Shown here piece after piece: positions 18,960 through 29,375 of a stretch of DNA of 64,000 nt. The stretch's first letter is position 1. Every line of letters begins with the position of its first letter. This DNA comes from Pleurotus djamor. Lineage: Eukaryota; Basidiomycota; Agaricomycetes; Agaricales; Pleurotaceae. The stretch covers positions 1-64,000 of the forward strand of contig JAPEVF010000118.1 of NCBI GenBank assembly GCA_029747585.1, written 5' to 3'. The notes below the pieces were generated by a model, which saw nothing but the letters and a program-made list of their open reading frames with translations, was not told the origin of the DNA and made no database searches. Made by a program: the position numbers and the translations under genes.

Positions 18960-21280
18960 ATGATTTATTGACTGTTACAAGAGTAGCATGGTGATAAGAT
19001 AAACATTTTAACAATATAGAAATAATGTCAATATAAGGATTTTAAAGTGTGAGAAATAATTATTGACTGCAAGAATATTGTTGTCACAGTAAGAAAAGTG
19101 TCAAAATATTGGTAGGTGTGAGAAAATTGCAAAAAAAAAAATTGAATTCTGGTAGTTATATTTACTCTGGGAAAAATTACTTACTGTGGGAATTTTAAAA
19201 TAGTGACAAATTCTAAATAACTATGCACGGCCATTCTTCTTATTATACAAAGTAACTGAACAAATGATGCAAAACACCTTTACTGACTCTGGGAAATAAA
19301 TTCACTAATTATAAAAAATTAAAAAGAAGATTTGGAGTTTGGCCATTTTACTAATAACGGCTTATCCATTCCTTGTAGAAATCAACCCACAGTCAATGTA
19401 TCAAAATCATAGAAACTTGGCCTCTCTAATAAAAACTTTGCCCATTCACAGTTAATCCTAACTGTGATAACACCTTGAAGGTACCAATCATGCAGCAAAA
19501 TACCTTATCCATCAAAGACAAACTTTTAAGTCAAAGAAGAACCCCCAGAGCATTTCTAGTTATGGAGCAAAGTAAAATTTACTATAGTAAATTCTGAAAA
19601 GATGTTGGCTACACTGTACATCTACACCATTCACATCACCTTTGATCTGTTGGTTAGCTCTTTATTAATGTATGTTTAGCTTTCATTCTGATGGCTTTCA
19701 CACTAATTAAGAGAATAACCATGTTCCCAAGATCTGGAATACCTTTATACAACCTTGGCTTCAATTTATTATTCACTAGATCTTGCACTTCTATTCATAT
19801 TACTAATCAAAACTTTGTCCATGACAAGACTGTGGAAAATTACTGCTAACTGTGAGAACATTGCACTAACTATGAGACCTTGCCCAATTTTAATGAAACT
19901 TGTACAAACTTTCATAATTTGGTAGATCTACAAATTCTAAGGTCCTGAGTGCAAGGGGAATCCTTGGAGCATATCTAGTTACTGAGACAAATTGAAATTA
20001 TTTTGAGGATTCTGTAGGTTTGATGATTTCAATCATGTATTCTCTCTAGTACTTTCCTCCTTCAACCTGTATATTCTTGCTTCCATCAGCTCCACCTGGG
20101 TGTATAAAGGTTGCTTTGAGCATTCTAGATAAGATTTAGCCTCTCTGATGGCATAAGGAAGATGCACTTACCTTTTCAAATCTTCAACCACAGATATGCA
20201 TCTTTCAGAAAACCACCTTGTATACTCTTTATTTTAGGAATCCCATTCATAGCTTCTCCTTAGAGGCATGATACATATGAAAAGCAAGTTCCTCTCTATA
20301 ACTATAGACTTGTGTGGGAGGAGCAGAACTGGTGGGTGATGGGGGAAAGATATGAATTGCATATATACAGAAAAGTTCAACATTATTGAAGATTGTGATT
20401 AAGCCTGAAGGTATTCCCAATCTTGGGGACATGGTTGTTGCCTTAAACAGTGTAAATCACATCAGATAGAAGCTGAACATGCATCAACATGTACAGAAAC
20501 CAGGAAGCTAACCAACAGACAAATGAAGATGTGAATGATGTGAATGGATTATAGGTGAAATCAAGGTTGTTTCAGATTTCACCAAAGTAAATTCAACTTT
20601 CCTCAATAACTAGAAATGCTCTTTAGCTCTTGCTTTGACTTAGAAGCTTAGAATTCTGAGATATAGTGTTTCACAAATTTTGACACTTTCTTATGATCAG
20701 TAATTTGTTCTCACAGTTGGGGAGGACCCTGAAATGGGCAAGTTTTATTAGAAATTTGCATTTACTCACAGTTTGATAAAAGTTCCCATTAGTACACATT
20801 GTGAGTAATAGATGCATGAACAGAGTTTTGAAAGTTTTTAAGGCAGAAGTAAAGGATTCATAGAGGATGGCTAATATTAATGGCTGGATTGCCTTTTGAA
20901 GATCTTTTTGGGCGATTTTTGATCTCTTATGGTCAGTAAGGTATTTCTCACAATAAGTAAAGCATTTTCCCACGGTAAGTCGAGAGTTTTTACAATAAGA
21001 AATACTTTCTCACAATGAATCAAATTTTCCCACACTTCTGTAAGCTCGCGGTTGCATTTTTTGACAAAGTTCTCACGGTAAGCATATTTTCTCACAGTCA
21101 AATATAACCTATATTGAATCTGACACTTTGAGAATCTTCTCATACTTCTTATGATCACTATTGAGTTTGCACAGTCAGTAAACACCCCTACAAATTGAAA
21201 CCCCTGGATACAGACCTATTTTATGCTCTTTAAAATATCTTCAAACACTATTCTTTAAAGCAAGTGTTTATGGAGGATAA
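18960..21280. repeat. AT-rich core with scattered TCTCACAGTAA-type motifs
   Basis: The left half is dotted with forms like ACTGTGGGAA and ACTGTGAGAAC. The right half has the complementary forms CTCACAATAAGTAA, CCCACGGTAAG and CTCACGGTAAGC. No ORF of interest. The motif direction flips near the centre, consistent with the foldback structure. Confidence 0.6.
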
Positions 21281-22144
21281 ACATGCCTTGCATATTGTGG
21301 CTTTATAGATTGTTTACACTTGTTTTTACAGGCTGATGTTGGGGGCATGCCCACCATTGAACAGAATAGAGGTGTGGACATGCCCACTATCAAATAGTAT
21401 ATAGGTAGGGGCATGCCCACTTTTAAACAGAATAAAGGTGGGGGCATGCCCACCATTGAATGAAGTAAAGGTGGGGGCATGCCCACCATTAACCAAAATA
21501 TAGGTATGGGCATGCCCACCTACAAATAATATAGACAAGTGGACATGCCCACCTTGATTTTTCATAGAGCTGCCCCCCAGTAAAATAGGCAAAAGTAGTA
21601 GGTGTGGACATGCCCACAATGGTGTAAGGTGGGCATGCCCCAGAGGGTGGGCGGTGACCACCTTTTTTNGACCTCCGAGGTCTATCTTCTCTGTGGTAGA
21701 GATAGACCTAATAGGTCAAGCAAGGTGGCAGCCTGAAGTGTCCTGCGCTTTGGCTTCGCTGGTGATTTGGAGACAACCATTGGCGGTTGGATCTTCGATG
21801 AAGAGGCCATCGTCGCGCGGCGGAACAACGACATAGCACATCCATTGGTCGCATAGGCCGCAACATATGACGTCGCCGCCATTTTGACATCCAGTACACA
21901 ACTGTCGAAGATTAGTAGTGCCCTCACAAATATCGCGGCCACTCACAGAGCTCTTATGAACCTCCTTTGGAGGGTCGAGCATGTAAGGACGCATACTCAC
22001 TTTCTGCAAAGAAGCTTTCTTCGCAGCGACAGACGCGGTCTTCTGTACCTTGGATGAAGCGGCCGTCAAAGTAGCGGTCGATGGTGCCTTCCTAGGTGCG
22101 GTGCCGTCTACAGACTTCGACGCTGTTTGCTTGGTCCTTGCCAT

Positions 22145-23696
22145 GGTGTCTTGCCGCCGTTACAGAGGGGAATGGGTGTTAATGGAAGGTTTTAGCCGAC
22201 ATGCGCATTTTATAACCAAGTTCCCTGAGCGACACGGTCACGTGACTTTTTCCACCGACAAAAAAAAGGGTGCGGGCCATGATCGAAGCGGAGACACTTC
22301 CTTGCAAGGCGTCAAATGTATTTGTGGTGGTATGAAGGGCTGTGGGGGCGGTGTGTAAAGTAAAGTCTAGTGCTCAAGCAATGAAGGATGACTGTGGCTA
22401 AAGCACCTGATGACTTCACGCGCGAGGCTCGGGCCCAGCCATCGCACGATCCATCATCCTGTGGTTTCATAAATAGAGAAGCTAATCTACGGCAGGCGGG
22501 AAAAAGCGGTGGGAAAAGGAGCCATGAGAAGCTACACGAAAAGAACGTCAGTACGATATCAGATACCGAGAAGTGGCATACCTTCAAAGACCAGGGGTAA
22601 GGCCGCCACAGGACATAGGTGTAACACACGTGCACGACGAAGCGCAGGACTAAGGAGGAAGTGAATAGTATCAGCGAGGATCAAGTACACACAACAGGGA
22701 CACGGGCTCACCCAAGTAACATACCACCGGACTACCGAACGTCGATTGACGAACGGAAGACTTCTGCTTGTGAAGGGAGACATGGTTGCGAGTCGCGATA
22801 TGAGGTGTTGCATCGTTGCCATAGCTATCATCAATAAGCATGCGCCACAGAAATCAGGGGGTGAATACACATACGTAGGTGCAGTCGTCTTCCAAAACCT
22901 TATGTTGTACTTATGAGGACGCGCCAGAGACAAGGACATAGATGATTTCCAAGGGAATGCTGCGAACGCTACAGTGAGCCCACGGCGACGCGTAGCAACA
23001 GTCGAGACTTACGAGTTTGGGTATACTGGGGGCGTGGGTACGATAGAACACGCCCGAGGGCAGTGAGGAGGGACACGTTGACTCCGATGAAGGACTGTGT
23101 AGGGGGGCAGAAATTAGGTCAAAGGCGAGTGGGGGCGAGTGGGATACGGAAGGGACCAACGACGTTGTTGTTCATGGGGGCATTGGTTAAGGAAAGCACG
23201 CCCGAAGGCAGGGAGAGGCCAGAGGAAAGGTATGTTTCGAGTCATCATCTTGCTCTTGAGTTTCTTCCGATGACTGGTACTTGCGACAGAACTGAATCTG
23301 ACGCGTTCCCGGCAGAGACCCATGCGAAAAGTCTCTGGAGACGAGTTTGGCCGTATGCCAGCTCGTCCCGTACGGTGCTTTCCAAGGGGTCGAACGAACG
23401 CGAATGTCGTCGACCAACCAAACTGCAACGTGATGCAGCCGGTTCGCTACCGAGGAAAGCACCCACTGGAGGCCCCAACCAAAGAGTTGGGGCGAAGAAA
23501 AAAAGCATGGTCTGCGGCCACGCACCTTTTATCAGTTCTGTGGTTCGCATCACGTGTCTGTGATTGATGCCGAACACAGCCTTCGGTCCGTAAGTCACCG
23601 TTGTTTGATCAGTGCGACATGACGTCACTTTGGTTGGATTTTCTCTTTGTATTGATGACGCCCTTTGCAGGACATGGATGTTCGCAATGAACACCG
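22145..23696. other. Gene-poor stretch
   Basis: Includes the promoter side of the H3-mimic gene. Many overlapping short ORFs occur on both strands, but none shows a recognisable domain or coherent intron structure. No TATA-like box stands out. Confidence 0.5.
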
Positions 23697-25348
23697 TTGG
23701 CTTATCATTACAAGGCTAACTACATCGCCAGCCTCGGACAGTGTATGAATGGAGTGATGGGAGAGCGAATTATTCTTCTACCCTTCAATACACATCGTGC
23801 GCAGGTGTTTCCTCTCAAAAGGTCTGAAAAAGTTTCCGACGACCTTGAATACCTCCACTCATCCCCATCCGCCTACACGTCGACCCTAGGCATGGACTTC
23901 GATCGGACTATGTCGTGCCCAACATAGTTTTGTTCACCAAGATCACTTCTTTCCTCCCCGCACCTTAGATTCTTGGTCTCCGTTTTGGGGACCTCTTTGC
24001 GGCCTTGAGGGTAATTCACCGAGGGTTTCTGTCTGAGATCCTAAAGCAGCTGACATCGATACTTGGGTGTTGTGTGACGAAAACGGATGGCTTAACCCCG
24101 AAATGCGATATTTGCTCATCTGCTCACCTTTCAACGGAAAGCTCAGCACTCTCGCGGACCTCACCAACAGCCTCGAGAACACCTACTATGAGGTAAGCTG
24201 CTTAATTCGTTCCCAAAATCGTTTACTCACATTTCAGCTTCCTCCACATTGCCTAGAAACTTTGTCCTCTTCCGCCGCGACGCAGCGGAACGTCGAGCAG
24301 CGCTCTCGCCCCCAAACTGTAAGGAAACTGTAAGGCCTATATAGGTCCGTCGTTCCTGAATTCTACAAAACGCTGATATCAGTTTTCCAAGTGTTCCGTG
24401 ACATAAAAAACCCAGGTTTACCCGACCAACACAAGGTCTTGAATCACTCATTGAAGGCGTTACGATGCCTAATATCACCTATATGTACAGCATGGTACGT
24501 CCCTGAACGAGCTTTGATACCGTTTGCAAAGGCTGAGAACGAGAGGCTGGGCAGTAAGCTTGATTTTCGTCCCCGGTGCGAAATCCTCGATTTCTCTGTG
24601 ACGAGTGTACGTCAACGGATGCGGTTGAGTCTCCTAGAGAGGTACGTAATAGTATATGTTTACGAGAGGCTGACTGCAATGATCATAGTTCTAGGTCGAT
24701 ATCGCTTCCTGGTTAATCCAAAAAATTGCAATTCCCAAACAATCTCAACATATTGAGGTACCACTCCAATTCTCACAGGCTACGAGACTATGCCAGCATT
24801 CAGGACCGACTTTTCACATATCTGGTGTGCGTTTTCAGAGCTGCAGCTCGCATCCTCCCCCACGCCAACAAAAAACGTTCACAACCACCAATGGACGTAG
24901 TTATCACCGCGTACCCGATCTCTAGGTCATTTCCAATCCTTAGTGAGTGATGCCATGGTGTTTTCACAACGATCCATTCACATATTTGATATTTCCTCCA
25001 AGCCCTTGCGTCTAAACGACATTCTTGGATATCTCATCACACACTCCCCCAGTGACTATGCGGCTTGTGGATCCTTGATGGTATGTCGAATCGTTACTTT
25101 GGCCCGGGGCTACTTAAACGTTGGAATGAGTTTTTAAAATGCTGTCAGTGACCAACCGTGAAGCCGTCATATCACAAGACCATGAATACACATCGTGCCT
25201 CTGAATTGCAGCGCGCCAGAACTACACTGCAGACCTCGTACGTACCACGTCTCTCTTTGACGACCGTTGTGAGAGGCTCCGGTCAATTTTAAAATTTTGG
25301 ACCATGAGCCGCCACTTCGTAACGAATGCATCACATAGCCGAAAATAG
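23697..25348 (+). CDS. Hypothetical helical protein, multi-exon
   Basis: Coherent splicing suggests a real gene of unknown function. An exon reading DIDTWVLCDENGWLNPEMRY and FNGKLSTLADLTNSLENTYYE ends at a GTAAGC donor near 24191. The next begins LPPHCLETLSSS. A long exon follows with FQVFRDIKNPGLPDQHKVLN, RCLISPICTAWYVPERAL and SVTSVRQRMRLSLLER. Later exons read RLFTYLVCVFRAAARILPHA, SQRSIHIFDISSKPLRLNDI and YTADLVRTTSLFDDRCERLR, with a stop at 25346-25348. The product looks mainly alpha-helical and soluble, with no motif I can name. The 5' end is not resolved; coding before about 24000 is guesswork. Confidence 0.45.
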
Positions 25349-27778
25349 TATATTCGGCGGTGGGGAGGCGATCTACGGTGTACATGAACGATCTTGTGAG
25401 TAATTCCCGCTTGATCAAGTCATCATTTCACTCACAATGCTAGAATGTTTCAGGCGTGACGGTTCCCCCCCCCCCAACCGACGGCAAATTCATGATTAAC
25501 TCACCAACGCCGAAACGAAGGGAGAATCTAAGAACACCCCCGAGGTACCATGTTCTCTGCGTACATAATCCCTGGTTTGCAAGAGGGTGGATGGCATGGT
25601 CGAAATTTCGCCGACGGAGGATGTCTGATGATTGAATTGTTGAAACGTGCTGGGGCGGGGGGGACGCTGGGAGAGTGTGGCTAGAGCCTGTACGAAGTGT
25701 ATGTGAGTGGTTTCAGTCGTGATAGCTGACATGGTACTTACTGGTTGATGTTGTCCCGTTTTCCCCCTTGGCGAGTAGATGACTTGATTCCTCGCTCGAA
25801 CCTATATAAAACTGATGTGAGTACTTATCATTGAATTATAGGCTAGCTTCTGTCCGTGTACACTGACTACGACCTTCCCTAGCCCTGCATCCCCCTTCCT
25901 ACGGAAATTCACAATATATCATACGCACCGAAACGCCCCCGCCCAGGGGAGTATGCCTCCATGGTCGTACGCGTCCTGGACATGCTCATCCAAGTTCTTG
26001 AAAGATTTCATGAAACCTTGCCGCCAAGAATTATCTTCGGGAAAATTGGAGTTTTTTCTTCTTCAATTGGTCGATTGTCTGGGTCAATGACGGCAACGTG
26101 AGGGATGCTTGAGGTTGTGGTAAGTAAGTCACGTTCATTAGTTTGCGAGGGTATACATTGACTTGGGAATGTGTGAAGGATGAGGGAGGAGAGGGAGGAG
26201 AGAGGGCAATGCGAGGTATGGGGAAGAGTTACAAGAAGCATGAAGAAATTTTGACCTGAAAGGCTCAACATTGCAGTCAACCTCTCGCGAACTCGGTGGG
26301 TAAACTACTGCTCTGATCGCAAACGGCAGCGTAACGATGCCATGAAGCAATCATACATCCCGCGCCGCCGACGTCGTCGATCAAGTTCTATTCGCGACGA
26401 TGCGATGATACACGTCAGCTTGTTGGAAATCTCAGATCATCATGTCGATTGGTTGCAGCTTCAAAGGCACGTTGTTTGCGAAGTGCTCAGATTCAAGGGA
26501 GGTATGTGATGAAAACATGAATCCATATAGACACCCTCTGATTCGAAGCGCCGCAGAGACTATTGAACCTAACTTTTACCCACCCAGACCACCTGTGACC
26601 CACTTTGCGATTTCCTTGGATGACCTTTCAAAAAATCGTTCATGGCATCGTATGACGAATGTTCCAAACAAGCTCGAGGACGGTGGGGACGGTGTCGACG
26701 CGATGTGTAGAGTATATTGAACCATGGGTGAGCGTCCTGATCGTCGTTGAAGGGCTGAGTACTGACTGCTGACTGGGTCATGAATTTCTCTGTTGGCACA
26801 TCATCTAGTTCCTCAGAAATCTCTATGCCATGTTGATGGGGTGTTTCGCTGGACGCTGGACCTTGAAGGTACGCGGATAAATCTACAGTCACCATTGTTA
26901 ACATGAACTCAAAAATCGAGCGTACAAAGTTTCGACATTGCTGGAAAGACGCAAAGACCGGTTTGGAAAGGGAGGGAGGAACTAGAGGGGATTGAATAGA
27001 GGTCAGTTAGCATACTTGCACCCGGTTACGCACCGTCGTTCTAATATTGTGATCATGGTGTTCCTAGGCGAAGAGTTGAACTGATTAAAGTGCGGAAGAA
27101 GAGCTCCGAAGCGAGAAGGATGCCTGAAGTGAGTTGGCTTCTTAATCATTATAAAACGGATAACATACCTCGCCATGTTTAGGAGAGTCTTGGTCACTTC
27201 TCCCGTCGGACATTGCGCCATGAATACTCAGTGGAGCGCTCGATTGCTTCATGTCCTGGTTGGTACGTCGCACAGATAGCCTTGGTCGCGTTTTACGAGA
27301 GGCTAAGTATGATGTTCCTATCATCAGCTGTAGTACACATGATCTGTCGTAGGCACTTGGGTCCTGGGTGACGGAATGTGGATAAGGTTTGTTGTTCCTC
27401 GGGCTGCATATGAATTAGACGATGAGAGGTACAAGCGAAAACGCCCATGAAAGACAGTGAAATGGAAATCGACATGGTCGTGGATCAGATCGTGGAAGCC
27501 GGCACTTTGTTTGGGTTCGTCAACAAGGACCATGGGGAGTGTCGTTTGCGTGTCTTACGATCAAAGGGGGAAGTAGGAGGGAGCCGACGATGATATGTCT
27601 GCTTGTCCAGACATGGGTGAGGTGGAAAATAGTGTCAAAAAGGCATGCAGGCTCTGATTCGATGCATGTGAGGCTGGGCGCCGGCGCGTAAAACGAGCAA
27701 AAAGCTTAAACTTGACTTGCCACCGTACCGATCATCCATCATCCACCAAGTGCCTCCAAACACGAATACTACGCGAAG
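25349..27778. other. Gene-poor stretch
   Basis: No coherent gene seen. It contains a C-homopolymer run (near 25467) and purine-rich runs such as GGGAGGAGAGGGAGGAG near 26186. Short ORFs here look like chance. Confidence 0.5.
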
Positions 27779-28440
27779 ATGGCGTTAGATATCCAATTGT
27801 CCTTGGTGCCTGCCAGCGATTCTCTGAACGCTTATATAGAAGGAGCTTTGACGGTAAGATGGACGTCGCGGAACCTGTATTGTATTTCACTGATCTTGAT
27901 GTGTTCAGGTGACATTGTCGGATACGACGTTGAGCGAGGATGTCGAGATGAAAGACGAGGAGGAGGATATGGCTATGGAGGTTGATGAGAAGGTAGAGAT
28001 GCCGGGTCATTATATGGCTTGGAGCGAATCCAGCGACTGATACGTCGCATCTGCAGGACACATTGATCGTTGATGTGGAAATGAAAGACTACAAGGACGA
28101 CTTGGAAAAGAAGAATGTGGAGGTCGTGTACACGCACTGCGTCGTCACCGACAAGGAGGAGGAGGGGAAGACGGTGTTGAGCGTGTGTGCACATACCATG
28201 CGAGGGATGGAAATTGCTGGCGTGGTGGTAAAGTAAGTGGTTTGCTTGGGGCGGTGTTTGAGATTGACCGGTTGACGGTGTCGTAGGGACACGTTGAATA
28301 GATTAGGCGTTGCAATTCATGAGCACGGCGACGTGTCTAGGCTGGTCAAGCCAAAGACAGTTTCCGTGGTGTCGGTCGCTTTTGAGTCGAACGTTCAAAT
28401 CAATGTTGAAGTCAACGCAGGTACTTTCAACAGCAGCTAG
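27779..28440 (+). CDS. Small acidic hypothetical protein
   Basis: Four exons with clean GT-AG introns. It starts MALDIQLSLVPASDSLNAYI. After the first intron (ending TGTTCAG) it becomes acidic: VEMKDEEEDMAMEVDEK. The third exon has VDVEMKDYKDDLEKKN and HTMRGMEIAGVVVK. The last reads DTLNRLGVAIHEHGDVSRLV and ends NAGTFNSS at 28438-28440. The product is about 155 aa, soluble, with no signal peptide or membrane segment. I do not recognise the family. The repeated VEMKD and the alternating hydrophobic pattern suggest a beta-rich domain with an acidic loop. Start choice is the first ATG of the open exon. Confidence 0.5.
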
Positions 28441-28764
28441 ATGAACTAGGTTAGTGGCGAGACCTTTTTCTTCTGTTTTGTTGACATGCTGATTGTTCTC
28501 TAAGCGCTGCTCAATGTTAATAAATGCTTGATAGAATCACAAAGATGTTGTGTACATTGATCTACTGAGGACTAGACGTGCTTTCGTGTGGTAGCTGCTT
28601 CAACCGGGATGTAAGTGGCCAGGGATAACCAGGTACTTGCCAAGATCGGTGCATGCGGACCACCCTCTTGGCCAATGTCTTGACTGTTTCATAGCGATTC
28701 ACATCATTTCCCATCAAAACATAGTGCCCTGAAAACCCTGACGTACCTGACGCAATGAATCACT

Positions 28765-28905
28765 CGGAATCATAGTGGTTTCATAGCAGTTCACAGCGAT
28801 TCATAGCGATTCATAGGGAAATCATAGATATTCATACCTATTCATACCCATTCATAGTGAATCACTGTGAATCACTGTAGTTCACTGTAAATCATCGTGA
28901 AATTG
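28765..28905. repeat. Degenerate tandem of a TTCATAGCGA-like ~10-bp unit
   Basis: About a dozen units such as TCATAGCAGT, TTCATAGCGA, TTCATACCTA, TTCATACCCA and the shifted form AATCACTGTG. An N at 28915 follows in a T-run. Confidence 0.7.
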
Positions 28906-29119
28906 GACGTTTTTNCATACTTCTGTCCGAAGAGAACCGTCATAATGTGCTAATGACACGAATTTAGATCTCGGGTAGGTACGAGAAGCCGAAACGGAAC
29001 GTCGCGTAGCTACTGGAACAGCCGATCCGGATGTTGATGATATCGACATCCACGGAGATGCCACCATTGTGAAGACCGCGTACAAAACGATGTCGAACTG
29101 GGATCGGGGTGACGAGATC

Positions 29120-29375
29120 AGGTTCGAGGGAGTGGAGGAGCGTCGAGCTCGAAGGCTGGAGAGCCGGGAGAGTCGTCGCGAAGAGAACTAGTCTCGTAGA
29201 TACGAGAATGAAAGATCCTTCTTGAATACGCGGAAGTCTTGAATGAGCTTGAAGAGTACGCGTGAGTCGGACGGCGAAAGGAGGGTCCGCGTAGAGGGAA
29301 GGATGCGTCGAGCTCGAAGAATGTGAGATCTTGAGAGTCGTCGCGAAGAGGAAAAGTCTCGCGAGTACGAGATTA
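29120..29375. repeat. Two-copy degenerate repeat, period about 165 bp
   Basis: GCGTCGAGCTCGAAG, then GAGAGTCGTCGCGAAGAG and GTCTCG...TACGAG, occur at about 29138-29205 and again at about 29307-29372. The GTCTCGxxxxTACGAG end is a small hairpin. Confidence 0.65.

Larger units (their letters stand above)
18497..21740. mobile_element. Non-autonomous foldback DNA transposon, 3,244 bp
   Basis: Both ends begin CACTTCAGGCTGCCACCTTG in inverse orientation. The terminal arms run about 18497-18943 and 21341-21740 and are nearly identical, differing by roughly one internal repeat unit. The element is flanked by a 6-bp direct duplication TCCTGC (18491-18496 and 21741-21746). The centre also folds back: 19520-19690 resembles the reverse complement of 20460-20645. 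No transposase ORF is present; long ORFs over the arms are translations of the short repeats. It therefore depends on a transposase elsewhere. Superfamily is unresolved: ends starting CAC with a 6-bp duplication do not fix it. Confidence 0.9.
17150..22144 (-). pseudogene. Histone H3 tail-mimic / PHD-like / caspase-like protein gene, split by a transposon
   Basis: Exon 1 (22001-22144) begins MARTKQTASKSVDGTAPRK. After loss of Met this matches the histone H3 tail at 14 of the first 18 positions, keeping R2, K4, K9, S10, R17 and K18. Exon 3 starts at 21901 with a PHD-like finger: CTGC, CGLC, C, NGC. The 3,244-bp element at 18497-21740 then intervenes, and coding resumes with HDFVCPRCH. Removing the element and one 6-bp duplication leaves a 237-nt exon (79 codons) in frame, reading EAKAQEHDFVCPRC. 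Later exons are 18071-18363, 17889-18021 (GC-AG intron after it), 17696-17831 and 17150-17646, together 353 codons including the stop. The empty-site protein would be about 480 aa. After the finger comes a region with VIVIFMTHVGEGG and STLMFFVCKG that resembles the His and Cys strands of caspase/CHAT peptidases, then MCPICRCVRS near the C-terminus. The present allele stops in the terminal repeat (21716). Function is unknown. Confidence 0.72.

Noticed and set aside
18576..18971. Long ORFs made of GGHAPTFILF and VGMPPPLFCL-like repeats over the transposon arms (also 21268-21661)
   Set aside because: They are translations of the 33-bp palindrome array, are open in several frames, and occur in mirror image in the other arm.
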